Origin: Motacilla alba alba
Taxonomy: Eukaryota; Chordata; Aves; Passeriformes; Motacillidae
Direction: 5' to 3'
NCBI RefSeq assembly: GCF_015832195.1
Contig: NC_052017.1
Span: 93,624,429-93,688,428, forward strand
Length of the DNA stretch: 64,000 nt
Shown here: piece by piece, positions 10,531 through 22,800 of the stretch
How the letters are laid out: the number at the start of each line of letters is the position of its first letter
Numbering within the stretch: the first letter of the stretch is position 1
Program-made: the position numbers and the translations under genes
The notes under the pieces: generated by a model
The model's input: the letters and a program-made list of their open reading frames with translations, nothing else
Told to the model about the DNA's origin: nothing
The model's database searches: none

Positions 10531-11895
10531 TGCAACTCTGTTACCAATTTTTATACATCTTTTAGCACTCCTGCACGGGAGTCACCGCAGAGCGGGATAA
10601 TAGAAGACTTTTTGTATCTGCGGTCAAGACGTAGGCATTTTTTGTTGCGGCAGAGCGGCGAGTTAAAGGCAGGATTACCGAGAGCTACAGTCACTTTTAC
10701 CTATTTTATGCATGGATATGTTTACGCTTACGTGTCTTTATACATAACGTTGGTGAAAGTTTGAAGCTCCCCATGCTGTAAAGAATGAAGAATATCAAAA
10801 GGAGCAAAGCGGTTTTAGTTCTCCCCGCTCTGTGTGCAAGCAATTTAAAACTACACACATATATACGAGCTGAGCTTGTTGCTAACTGCAACAATGAAAA
10901 GTGCACTGTTTGCCTACTCCTGCAGCTTTTGCATGGTGTCAAGTACACCTTTTAGGTTGTCACATCCACACATAGTAACAGTCCTGGCATTTGCTGTTTC
11001 ATGTGTTTCTTTTTTACATTTTCCAGTTAGCAGAACCTTTCCCAGTCTCTCTTCTCTTGCCGGTGTAAAGATAGTTACTTTTTAAAAGGATCTTTTTATT
11101 TGAGCTAGATCATAACTTTGTCTTAGGCATTACCTCCTAGCGCTTAATCGAATCGTGAGAATATCTTTATCTTTCTCTAAAAAAAATTGCCATCCATTTT
11201 CACCTGTTAGAGGTCAGTAGGACTTGATATTCAGTTTTACAATTTTACTCCTTCTGTGCAAGGTTGTTTTGATGTGTTGCAAGTAATTTATATGAAGAAA
11301 AATATTTTAACATTGACATTAGCTACATCAAAAGGCGAATTTGCTGTAGTGACTCCATCAATTAAAAAGTACTTGCCTACAGTAACATGACCTTGCAAAT
11401 GACATCGATAGTTAATATGATCATTAGTCATTAACAGTATTATTATATTCAAAAATATAAATTTGTTGCCAGAATCCACATATTTACTGCTCTGCATGTT
11501 TAATTCTTCTGTGTTTTCAAATCTTGTATGAAGTGGCAAGTTAATTTTCACGCCTTAATCTTTTACAGATTTATTTTCAGCTTCTTTAGCTTGGTCAAGT
11601 GGACCTAAGGAAAATACAAGGGATTTTGTTTTGTTTTGTTTTGGGTTTGGGTTTTACTTTTTACAGCTTCTTGTTGTTTCTTTTTGTTTAGAAAATTTGT
11701 CTGTAATTCTAGAATAACAGAATGGAATCTGTGGAAGTCTGATGAAAGTAATCTTTGGAATCTACTCGTTATTCAAATATACAGATAATCAGAACAAATC
11801 TTGTACTTATCCCACAAATTTGAATATAAGGTGTCTCGTACAATGAAAACATGGTAAGGAGTAAACCTCGTTAAAACATTTTTGTTTTCTTCTAG

Positions 11896-12820
11896 ATTTG
11901 TCGGCATCAATGCATCTGATATAAACTACTCAGCTGGTCGATATGACGCCTCGGTTAAACCCCCCTTTGATATAGGCTTTGAAGGTGTCGGTGAAGTGGT
12001 AGCGTTAGGGCTCAGTGCTAGTGCAGATTACACGGTGGGGCAAGCTGTGGCCTACGTGAAAGCAGGTTCCTTTGCTGAATACACAGTTGTGCCGGCCAGA
12101 CAAGCAGTCCCTCTACCCTCAGTGAAACCCGAGTTTCTCACTCTAATGGTAAGTGGCGCGACTGCATACCTCAGTTTGAAAGAGCTGGGAGACCTGTCTG
12201 AAGGCAAGAAGGTTCTGGTGACAGCAGCAGCTGGAGGAACAGGCCAGTTCGCTGTGCAGCTTGCAAAGAAGGCAAAATGCCATGTAATTGGAACCTGCTC
12301 CAGTGATGAAAAGGGTGGCTTTCTGAAATCCATTGGCTGTGACCGTGCCATCAACTATAAAACTGAAAATGTCGAATCTGTGCTTAGGAAGGACTACCCC
12401 GAAGGTGTGGATGTGGTGTATGAATCTGTTGGAGGAAAGATGTTTGACTTGGCTCTCAATGCCTTGGCTATCAAAGGGCGCCTGATAGTTATTGGGTTTA
12501 TCGCTGGCTACCAAAACCCCACTGGCCTCCAGCCCATTAAAGCAGAGTTATTGCCAGCAAAACTATTGAAGAAGTCTGCTAGCGTCCGGGGTTTCTTCTT
12601 AAACCATTACCTTTCTGACTACAAAATGGCTCTGCAGCATTTGCTCAAGATGTATGAAAGAGGAGACCTGGTTTGTGAGGTGGACTTTGGAGACATGTCT
12701 CCTGAGGGCAAGTTCACTGGCTTGGAATCTGTGTTCCGTGCTGTAGATTACATGTACATGGGAAAAAACATTGGAAAAATTGTAGTTGAATTACCTCACT
12801 CTGTCAACAGTAAGCTGTAA
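11896..12820 (+). CDS. PTGR3: PTGR3/ZADH2 coding exon 2 (NADPH-dependent prostaglandin reductase, main catalytic part)
   Basis: The exon completes the Arg codon and reads [17 protein letters not shown], then the rest of the GroES-like fold, followed by the nucleotide-binding Rossmann domain with motif [13 protein letters not shown] (AAAGGTG at residues 211-217 of the 408-residue form). It ends HSVNSKL and stop TAA at 12818-12820. Family members reduce the 13,14 double bond of 15-keto prostaglandins, notably 15-keto-PGE2, using NADPH, and mammalian PTGR3 is reported to affect adipocyte differentiation. The C-terminal SKL is a canonical peroxisomal targeting signal type 1, so the product should be peroxisomal. 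No zinc-ligand cysteine pattern is evident, as expected for this quinone-oxidoreductase-like branch. The frame is intact without frameshift or internal stop and the similarity to human ZADH2 runs to the end, so the gene looks functional. Confidence 0.97.
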
Positions 12821-13690
12821 AAACAGAACAATGATATAAATCAGAAGAGAGAAAATGGGCACTTTATGCCTCAGATTTACTAGAAACAATTTCTTTTTTT
12901 ATGCTTAGTAATGGATATTATATTAAAAAACAGCATTAAAGTGTTAATAAAAAAGGGGTGGGTTTTTTGGGGGGTTTTTTGTTTGTTTGTTTTTATTTTC
13001 TTAAAAGTGTTTAAATCAGTGGCTGTAGCAGGCACATAATGGGCCTGTGTTTGATATTGTCACTTAGGTTAGCATGAGACAAGAACATTGTTCTTGACAG
13101 AATAAGTCTTGATGCAGAGGCAGATTTAGTCTGTCAGCCTGATTTGATAAGACTTCATCTGTAGTTCAGCTCAGGAAAAAAAAATCTTTCAGCAATTTTG
13201 ATTCCCTGATTTAAAAATAAAATTGTTAGAACAAGAATAAGTAAAGAGTTGTATCTTTGGGTTGTTCTATTAATCTTTTGAAGTTTCTGGGAAAAAAATG
13301 CTCTTGATTTTCTGTCACAAACATGATAATCATAATTCAGTTGCATCATGGATCATAGTAATATTCCTTGACTGGTTACACAGGGAAATTTATCCTCCAA
13401 TTCTGACATGTCAGTAATATTAAGCAACTTGACTTTTTTTTTTTTAATCCTGTCTTTAGTAACTATAAACAACTGCACAATTTTCTTTTAAATCTTTAGC
13501 TACAAGTTGCAATATAGTCTCATTTTGTTGCCTTTTCATTTTCCAGTGTTACTGTTTATTGTCCAGTCTCCCCTTTAGTCAGTATTTAAAGATTGTTGGA
13601 ATGGGATTTTGAGCCGTGTTCATGTGTGTTCACGCCCTGTATATTTTTTGAAGATTAAATAAAGTTTTAAAAGCTATTTAAATATTTGTG
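12821..13690 (+). other. PTGR3: PTGR3/ZADH2 3' UTR with polyadenylation signals
   Basis: After the stop codon the sequence is AT-rich and non-coding. AATAAA hexamers occur at 12946-12951 and 13216-13221, and a well-placed one at 13658-13663 is followed by a TTTGTGG-like downstream element. I place the main transcript end near 13680-13690 and regard 12946 as a possible proximal site. A G/T low-complexity patch follows the proximal signal at about 12956-12995. Confidence 0.65.
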
Positions 13691-16600
13691 GCATTTATTC
13701 ATAATTATATGCTTCTTGCCGACTAGCTCTTTTTCAGATATTCTGGTTTTGAGAATTATTTGACTGATCATTCTTGAAGGGACTTCCTATAATCAGGCCA
13801 CTACTTCTGCTTTTAACAAATACTGCATCTGCAGAAGCCCTCTTACAAACAGCAGGGCCATTTTAAATCTGTAGTCACAATATCTGGTACACATACTGAT
13901 GCTCAGCCATAAATTTTCCAGTGGGTGCAGTTAAAGGGTTTTGTAAAGTTTCAAAAATCTTCCTCACCTAGTGAATATTATTAATGATACATACAGTGGG
14001 AATTCCAGCTAGAAGCATAATATTTTCCAGAACAATAAAATACTTGAAACTGCTTGCTCTACATCTTTTTTTCCATAGCAAACTTTTAAGATCATAAAGG
14101 CCAATTTTGCCACATCTTTTGAAATTGCGTTCATTTGCATGCAGTTGAAGAAATGGAAATTTCCTAAGATCATATGCTTCATAATAAACATAATGATACA
14201 CTGATAATGGCTAGGACTTGAAGGAAAAAATCCGGGGTAAACTTGATTTTAGGACATTATTCAGGACTGACTGTACACAACGTTTTTGATTGTGACACAG
14301 GAAAACGTAGATTTTATTCAGTAGTGCAGAGAGAAAAATATTTTTAATTTTGATTTGGTGCATTCTTAATGTCAATTTTTAGTACATATGTCATTAGCAT
14401 CATAAAGAAATGTGTAAAATGGCAAACTGTCCCTTTCTTGGGCCATGCCTGGCTACTAGGTTTAGTCTCACTTTGGTGATTTTGGGTAAAGGTAGAATGG
14501 ATTGAGTCTTTGTGACCATTTTTCTCTCTTACTCAAGGTGAGCATCAAGCCACCATGATTTTTGTTTAAGTAAGATCTGCTGTTAGAAACATATTTCCTC
14601 TTTCATCTCTGATAATAAAAATATTGTGTAGTGTTTGTGTTTTGCATAATTAGAAAGGTATAATGGCCTTCCAGCTGAATGCTAGAAGGATGCCAACACT
14701 CAAGTACCATACAGAGCATTCAAAGTTCTCAGCATTTTATTCCTAGGCATGTGTGATGTCTTTCCTTGTTCAGGGATGAGGTGAAGTCCTTGGTCATTAA
14801 ATGCACCTTAAAAAAACAAGGTTGTTTGGGATGTACTGTGGCAAAAAAACAAAACAAAAAACAAAACAAAAAAAAAAAAACAAAAAAAACCCCGAAAAAA
14901 AACTCCAAACCAATTGGATTGGTTACATCTGTGATATGTACAGAAGAGTTGCATGAGTAACAGTTTTTACAAATTACATTCCTGCAGTCAAATGCCAGAC
15001 TCATCCAAGTGGCCCAACTTTCAGATGTGTTGATCGCTGTCAGTTCAATAGATTTGGTGTTTCTAAGGCAGTGAATTCCATATGTTTTTGTCATAGAAAA
15101 TTCCTTCTGTAACTGGATTTTGTTTGGACATACATTCTACTTTCTTTTTAATATGTTACTTCATATATAACATTGCATAATGCAACTGCCCCAGGCTTCT
15201 TCACTGATCAAAATAGGAGAAGAGAGGGACCTTTGGGGGTTCACACATATATATTCTATGACATGTTGTTCATTCTAATTTTGGCTTCAGATTGTTGTTT
15301 AGCACTTTCATACTGATCACAGCATTAATAAAAGGTTTACATTTGTTATATGTATAACTTGGATAGCCAGTATACAAATTTCGTAGCCCTTTTGGTGTTT
15401 AGGTTAGGCTATGGTCATTGGACTTGTCTTTTCATCAAAAAGAACTTGTCTTTTTCATCAAATGTTTGTATTAAGCTGAAGGGGTAGCTCAGGGTCAACA
15501 TGATAACTCTTCCATGAATTTATATGGAATGAAGAAGTGATTTTTGTTTTTAAAGATACAACTTCTGTGCTTCAAATTGCTGAAAGAGAGCATTATCAGT
15601 GGAGAGAAGGTGAAAAGTATTTCTTAAACCTGCAGATAAGACCTTTTTGATGAGTTTTGTAATAAATTTTGGCTTGCAGTAGGGGGGGAAAAACCCAACT
15701 TCTCTTTATTTAAAAGTACATTCTGCAAACTTAGAGTTGTGGGAGCAGGGCTGCCTTTGAATAAGTAAGCTATGATGGATTTAAATAATGTTTAAATATT
15801 AGATGCCTAGGAAAATGTATATGGCATGCACACACTGAGAGGTTTAAATGATGATAGGACATTGAACATACAAGGAAAAGAAATACTGTAGAGTCACAGC
15901 AAGGGATTAATAACAATACACTTAATATGCTTGCAAAAAAGGTGTATTAAAAGCTGTGTGCACAGTGGGGACTTAAATGATTAAAAATAATAATACATTT
16001 GCCTTGGAAGTACTAAGTATACTATATGTAGAGAGCAGGGATTTAAATAATAATACTATTAATAATAGCAGCTCATTGAGATGTGGTTGCTAGCACTACA
16101 TCCTAATTTTACCTTTCTAAATGAATTTGCTACAGAGGAATCTGGCATTGTTTGCTGAGGCTAATAACCGAATTTCCCTTCCCTACACACATATGCTTCC
16201 ATGGAAAAACAACAAAGAACTAGATGAAGAGCTGGCTTTTTTCCTGAGTCTGTCACATGTGTGCATACGCACGCGCACACGGACACACACGTACTCACTC
16301 GCTCTTTCCTGGCTTGCAACCCTCAGCACATTTTACAGATATGCTTCCTACTTAATTGCTATGCTGGATTCTCCTAATACCTTTTTGAATCAAGTTGGGT
16401 TTCTACCAAGCAATGGTTTGCTGTATGTTTGTATGCGTGCAAATGTGTGCAATGTATATGCTCATAAAGTGTATATTTAGAAAGTGGATGTGAGTAACTG
16501 CTGTGTCATGTAAATACAGATAATTACAATCTCTCAAGGAAAAGTTTGCAGTAGTGTTTGCAGATATTATATATATTCCTACTTCTGTCTGAGGAGTAAA

Positions 16601-19600
16601 GAAATTTCTCTGCTGAATAGCTGTTAGTATCTATTTTACAAGATTTACTCATTTTCAGGTACCTAATGTAGCTGCTAGCATGCATGCACGACAATACAAT
16701 TTATATGGTAAATGGAACCAAATAATGGCTTCACTGAATGTTATGGCTGCACTGAAGGGAAATGTCACGGTAAATAGCTGCCAAATTATGGATCATGCCG
16801 AAGTGTCACAACTGCACTAAAGACAAATAGCACTAGAGGCTATTGCCACTGTGACGCTTTTGAGTTATGAAGAAGAGGAGCAGCCTGATGTGAGCCTCTT
16901 TGTGTCCTCATTATAGCAAAGGGTTACTGGTGCAGTGTACAAGAAAACCTAGTCCTACGTGGTGGCTAGTTATTAATCTGTTCTTTTTGAATCTAACAGC
17001 TGTAGCAAACCAGAAAATCTTTTTCTTGCTTTATGAATACATATAAACACATACAAACAAAGAAAAACCTGCAGGTTTTATGAATGTAAATGTGTACGGG
17101 AAATGACTAGTAATGGAAAAATGTTGTAATAAAATAATCTAATCAAAGAATATTATTAAATTTAATATCATATGTGTCTGAAAGCTTTAGTTGCTTCTTA
17201 TGCAGATAGATGTGTGAAATATAAGCAATAATGCACTTTCTCTCTTTGTAAAGACTTGAGTAGTAAGGACATTACCAACTAAATTGCTTCTTCTAAACTG
17301 AAGTGTGTCCCGGTTTCTTTCATTTTAATGGGAGGGTAATAAAGATGAAAGACTAACATTTTAACTGATGGATCCCTTAAGCTACAGAATAGAAATTTAT
17401 TATGTTTTGAGGGAATATGCTAAATGCTGAAATGTGGAAAGAAGCAGGGAAATCCCAGGTAAAATAAAAGCAATGTAACCTCTTTTTTCATTGTTATTAT
17501 TATGACATACTTTTATGAATGGAAAACTACATCCTGCTCTTACTTAAGCTGAGAAAACAAAACTGATCTTTCTTTTGAGAAAAAAAAATTGGGGGGAGTT
17601 ACTTGGAAAAAAAAAGATTTGGAAATGGAGGGACATTGCTCAGCAAGTGGTCGCTTCTCTCTACGATCACTTTTCAAATCCTGCCTGCAGTGTTCAGGGA
17701 AGTGAGTTTGATGCTCTGCACACTATTGTACACACCACAAACGTACCATCCATAACACAGCACAATTGTCAGTTGCTGTTTTACAGACGGGCCAGGGCTG
17801 AACAATCATGGTGGATAAATTACTTTTCTATTCTACAGCAAGTGGCTTTCCTACCATGTGAAGCTTAAGGTCATTGGCAGGGCAGCGAGGGGGAAGCTTA
17901 TATATTAGTTAAAACTAATGCACTAATAGTGTTCAGATAGAGGAACTAAACCAATTAATTAAAGCTAGGTTTGTTCTTCGAGATGGGGGGGGGAATGACT
18001 TGAGGAGGTATTGTATCAAGAGACACACATCTATATGTATATGTATGTGTATGTATTTTGCCTTCTTACTACACCACTTCTTGCTACAATATTCCTGTAG
18101 ATAACTTGTTTTTTTTTTCTTTTGTTCTTTAATATCTGCATTAAAACCTTCATAATTCATGACTGAAGAAGAAAATTCAGATTTCAGAAATAAGAAAATA
18201 TTCTCTGAAGATTTAAAAACTTTAGTAATAGAATCTGCTTACAATTTTTGCAGTGTAGTCTGAGGGAGGAGGGGAAGAAAAACCTGTCAAAAATTAGGTA
18301 GAAGATCCTTGAATGGCAATTAGCGTGCCCAGCATTTATTTTATGTGCAATGCAGTTGCAAGTAGCTGCTTCTTATTAAATGAAAATCCTGTATTATGTA
18401 CTTCAGGAACATTCCGACTAATGAGTATGTAATGTCCTTAGTGTAACACAGAACTTCTTTTTGTGTTCACAACCACAAAATGCTGGAAACTTGACAAATG
18501 ATATCATTTAAGACAGATGCCTGCCTTAGGGACCTGTTTTTTGGCTTCCTGTTTCTGGTTTTTATTTCAATAACATTTGTAATTGCCACAGGATCTGTAC
18601 CTGCATAGTGTTTTAACTCCTTCACATATGCCCCAATGCATTAACTCCTTGGGTAGGAACCCAGGAATATTTTTTTTTTTCCTTTTTCCTTTTTCCTCCC
18701 CAGCTGGTGTGTTCTTCCTGCCTCTCACAGGCGCAGCTACACACACAAATAAAAGCTGGATCTTATTAGACCAGATGAAATGGTAACGTCAAAAGGGGTA
18801 AACACTTACTGCACTTGCTGTGTTTTACTAGTGCAGAAGTACATCTAGACCAGGCCCAAGGCAAAACCCAAGAAACTGTGAGGTGCAGCCTGCTGGTTCT
18901 CAGTGAGAGACAACACAGTTCTGTGTACATGGCCTAGACACACAATGTCTTGATCTCAGTTATACTTTTCAATGTATATTTCCCCATTAAACTCACATTC
19001 TTTACTTAGGTTATAGGGCAGGAGAATTTTTGACATCACTTCAGTTGATGCTGCGTATAAGGGGCATTTTGGCAGTGCTGGTTCAACAAAAGTTCTTGTG
19101 CCTCCAGCAGAGCCTGCTTCATGTAAAGCCCTTATCACAGGACAAGAGCAGTTTTCAGCTCCCCAGGCACTCATCATGGATCCTGGCAGACTGCAAGAAA
19201 CCTTCCCACAATCTATAACAGCGCAGAGGTTTTGGTGGTGGTTTACAGCATGTTCTTTTTCTCTTTTTTTTTTTGTAGGTCCTCCAAAAAAACATTAAAA
19301 ATGGGCTGTGTACAAGAAGCTTGCATGAGTCTATGTAGGGGGATTTTCACTGAGCCACTTCACTGAATACTGCAGGGCGCAGGAATACAAAAAAAAGCTT
19401 GGAAAGAGCATGAGCTCTTGGCACCTATTCTGCAGGTGAGACTTTTCTACTTGTCATAAACAGTTACCTCTCTGGGACTCACAGTGTTTTCTGATGTCAT
19501 TTTGAAGCAAAAACTCTGCATTCAAGCCTTCTGTCATAGTACATGCAGACTCATTGCACCTGTACTCTTAAGACAAGTTTATCCCATGGAGTGCTGAACA

Positions 19601-22600
19601 GCTGCATCTTTCTTCAGAACTGGAGCTGATGACTAAAAACCTCAAGAAATGTCTCTGTTTACTGCAAGACCAGACAGCACATCATAAAAACCTACCCTCC
19701 AGGCTTTCTGTAAGAGAATGAGGGGGAAGTCTTTATCTTCTGTCACAAGAGGGAGGTCAAAAGGACCAAGCAAGTGCCAGACCAAGTCACTTCTGCTGTT
19801 CTAGGGTTCATTTTCAGAGAAAGTAGGCAGGCACACAAATCTCATTATGCGTTACGAGGATCTGTGCAAAGGCTTCTTGTGCGCTGTCTTAAAACCATAC
19901 CCCTAAGGGACTCATTCACAAAGGGATAGAAGGAAAGGAAATTTGTATATTTTCTGGAAGCAGTAAGACATGACACGCAGTGCGGTTCTGGCTGATTACA
20001 GCATGCCTCAGGTGAGCTGGGAGGCACGAGGCTGCCAGCCAAGTGATTTCAACCACCCAAGAAAGAGAACTCCACAGAAATGCATTGTGTGGCATGTCTG
20101 ATTGCTGCAAAGGAAAACACTCCAACTTCATTCACATTGGCATGGCATTATTGGTATGACTGTTCCTAGCAGCCTGTTGGAAAGTTTTATTTGCATCCAG
20201 AGTTTTGAAGGCCATTTCATAACATTAAAGAATAAGGCTGAAAATGCCTAGCTTATTTGCCCCTTGACACCTGTGTGTAGTCCCTCACTGAAGCCCTAAT
20301 GAGGGGTTCTCCTTGGGTTGTGTTACTTCCTAAATGACCCCTCCATACAAGCAACATAAGATACCTTCCCTCCCTGCATAGGGTGTGGCAGGAGTAGCCA
20401 GATGAAAGTGGATCAAATACATTATTTTTCCTGTATCCTCAGTAATCGAGATGCAGGGTCAGTTACTGGATCATTTGACTTCTTACTGAGCTGGGAAACC
20501 TCAATCTGCTATCACGAGTACCTACAAATAAGAGAGATATTGAGTCGGTTTCCTCTCCTGGGAATGTAAATGAGGAACAAGAATAACACTCTTGAAACAG
20601 TGTAAAAAACGTCTCTGAGGAGAACCTGGCTCTTGTTTCTGTGTGTGTGTGTGTGTGTTCATGCTGCTGGAAAAAACAGTTTTAATGCACAGACCTGCCT
20701 AACCTCAAGTTGTAGTGAAATTTCCCAGGGCCTCCAGATAACTCCCAAAGTCTTGGGAAATTCAGTTCAGTCAATGCAGAAATTCGGTGTTTGCAGTCAG
20801 TGATGTTGTAAAAGCTATGGTGGCAATGGCAGCAGCTTTGCAAGCTCTGAGCTCTCAGATAATGGGCAGTGGCAAAGCAAACCTTGCTCTGGAGAAGCCG
20901 CTAAAAAGACAACCCTCCAGTTCCCGGGTATTCTCTAAATGAATTGGACTGTGAAGGACAGATTATTGTCCACCCTAGTTCAAAAAAACCAGCTTTTCCC
21001 CTCACTCCTGTAAGCCACAATCTTGGCTTACTTGATAGCTCCATTTTCCATCCCTTCTCCCTGTTTCTCTGCTTCCCTCCCTACTCCTAACAAAAAAATA
21101 AAGAGTGCAAATAATAGAGAGGGAGGCTGCTGGAAGTGTTTCAGGCTTTTCTCTCCCTTTTTATCAGGGGGTGAGTCAAGTTGTCTTGTAATATATGTAA
21201 ACCTAAGAAAGCCCAGAGCTTTGCCTATATGCTCTACAGCAAAATTTGAGTAGATTTATGGCAAATATATACATTTTACATTTTCCACAGAAACAGACAA
21301 TTTTTCTTTACAATGTGCAAGATCTTTTCTAGCTACATGAGGGAAAAAAAACCAAAACAACCCACCAAGGTGCTTTTCTACCTGTGTGATTTAATTTGCA
21401 GTGTCTCTCATTCTGCTAATGTGATGAAGCAACTTCTTTGGAATTTCTTCCTTTCTTGTTTGTGAAAAGCTGTGATGTTCAGCAGTCACAAAATGCACAT
21501 CATGGTGCAAAGAGCCGAGTATTCGTCCTTGTCCATGAACTTGAAATTGTAGCAACACAAAATATTTCAGCATTGGGCCACATGGTATGAAGTAGAACCC
21601 TGTAAGATGAGTGGTGTACTGTAGATGAAAGATGCTGTAGAGATGAGGTTTGTATCTAGCAGGGGCAAAGAAAGGATGTTGATAGTGGTGACTGGAGGAA
21701 AGCCAAAGCATCTTTGGTGCTTCACCTGAGATGAGTTCAGGCTTTTTCTCCCCCATGTAAATCAGATACAGTCCTAAATCTAATAGAAGTGCTTTACAAA
21801 TATACTGCAGTGAGCAGTAATGCCAGTGTCCTTGCTTTCTAGATTATTTTCTTCCATCTTCCTGGTATTATGTCACATTTTCAACTAATTGCAGACAATG
21901 TAAGGTGGAAAGGTGAAAGCAATTATTTCTTTGCTTCCAGAAATAGTCAGAACTTTACCAGTCATATATAAATGGCAGCAGTACCTCTTAATATTTTCAG
22001 TAAACAAAATGTTGATAGTGCCTTCAAGATGGCTGGAGGGGAATGGTCACTCAGGCTTAGATTTTTTTTGGTGCTTCTCATCATAATTTTGCCAGAGTAC
22101 AACTGACATCCATGCTTATCCAAATGATGGAAAAGTGTCTTGGTCCTTGAAAACTAGCCATACTGTACCAGAGAGAATACAGAGAATGGTGCTGTTCCAG
22201 TGCTCTCCTATCTGCCACACTGTAAGTGGAAAGGTTGAACAACCCTCAGTCCTGACACTTGTACATCAGGCAATATGAACGAAGCTCTGAAGACAAGCTC
22301 TAAGAGCCTGTATCACTCCAAGAAGATACTGTTTCAGAGTGTTGTGGGTGACTTAATCTCTTTGTTCAATGCTGTATTTAAAAAAAACACCAGCCCTAAC
22401 AGTCCTATTCCCTGTCCCAGGGCTTCCCTGGTTCTGCGCCTGGCAGGCTGGCTTTGCTCTGAAGCGCACAAGCTCTCCATACCTTGTATATTTTAATGCC
22501 GACACTGATCTTCAATCAGCCTTGCTCTGGCCTTCCAGTGAAAATATGCCAAAATGTCATAGGTTTCCAAATGAAATGCAAATACTGAACTTTCTGAAAT

Positions 22601-22725
22601 TTACTGATAGTATTTTACTCCTTTACTGCATCTGAGCTGTACCAACGACGCACATCGGAAACAAGGGTTTAAGATTCCTGACAGCAAAGGTCTTTGCACT
22701 TGCCACTCCACAGGTGTCTCAGCTG
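13691..22725. other. Intergenic DNA downstream of PTGR3, no gene seen
   Basis: The DNA is AT-rich and has no open frame with recognisable domains or splice-supported structure. It contains an A/C-rich low-complexity patch at 14849-14910, a CA-like patch at 16266-16300, a perfect (GT)9 at 20641-20658, and a non-repetitive block at 16660-16930 that could be regulatory. Otherwise I see nothing definite. Confidence 0.6.
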
Positions 22726-22800
22726 GATGGTCTGTGGCACCTTGATGATCTTAAAGGTCTTTTCCATCCTAAATGATTCTACAATTCTACCTCCCATTAA
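22726..22800 (+). mobile_element. CR1 LINE 3' tail fragment
   Basis: The stretch has the typical CR1 3' end on the plus strand: a GATGATCTTAAAGGTC-type segment, TTTTCCATCCTAAATG, then the terminal ATTCTA-type octamer repeat (GATTCTACAATTCTAC). The remainder of the element is missing or too diverged to recognise. CR1 is the dominant bird non-LTR retrotransposon and commonly inserts as short 5'-truncated copies such as this. Confidence 0.75.

Larger units (their letters stand above)
5959..11895 (+). other. PTGR3: PTGR3/ZADH2 intron 1
   Basis: This 5.9 kb phase-2 intron has donor GTGAGA at 5959 and a pyrimidine-rich acceptor ending TTCTTCTAG at 11895. Its first 800 bases belong to the promoter CpG island. 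A separate CpG island lies at about 9680-10530. Other contents are a GT-rich patch at 7141-7170, AT-rich non-repetitive blocks at about 8080-8300 and 9060-9380, and a low-complexity T/G-rich stretch at 11620-11690. No second gene is supported inside it. Confidence 0.9.

Noticed and set aside
12143..12514. Minus-strand open frame inside PTGR3 exon 2
   Set aside because: Shadow of the intact plus-strand coding exon.
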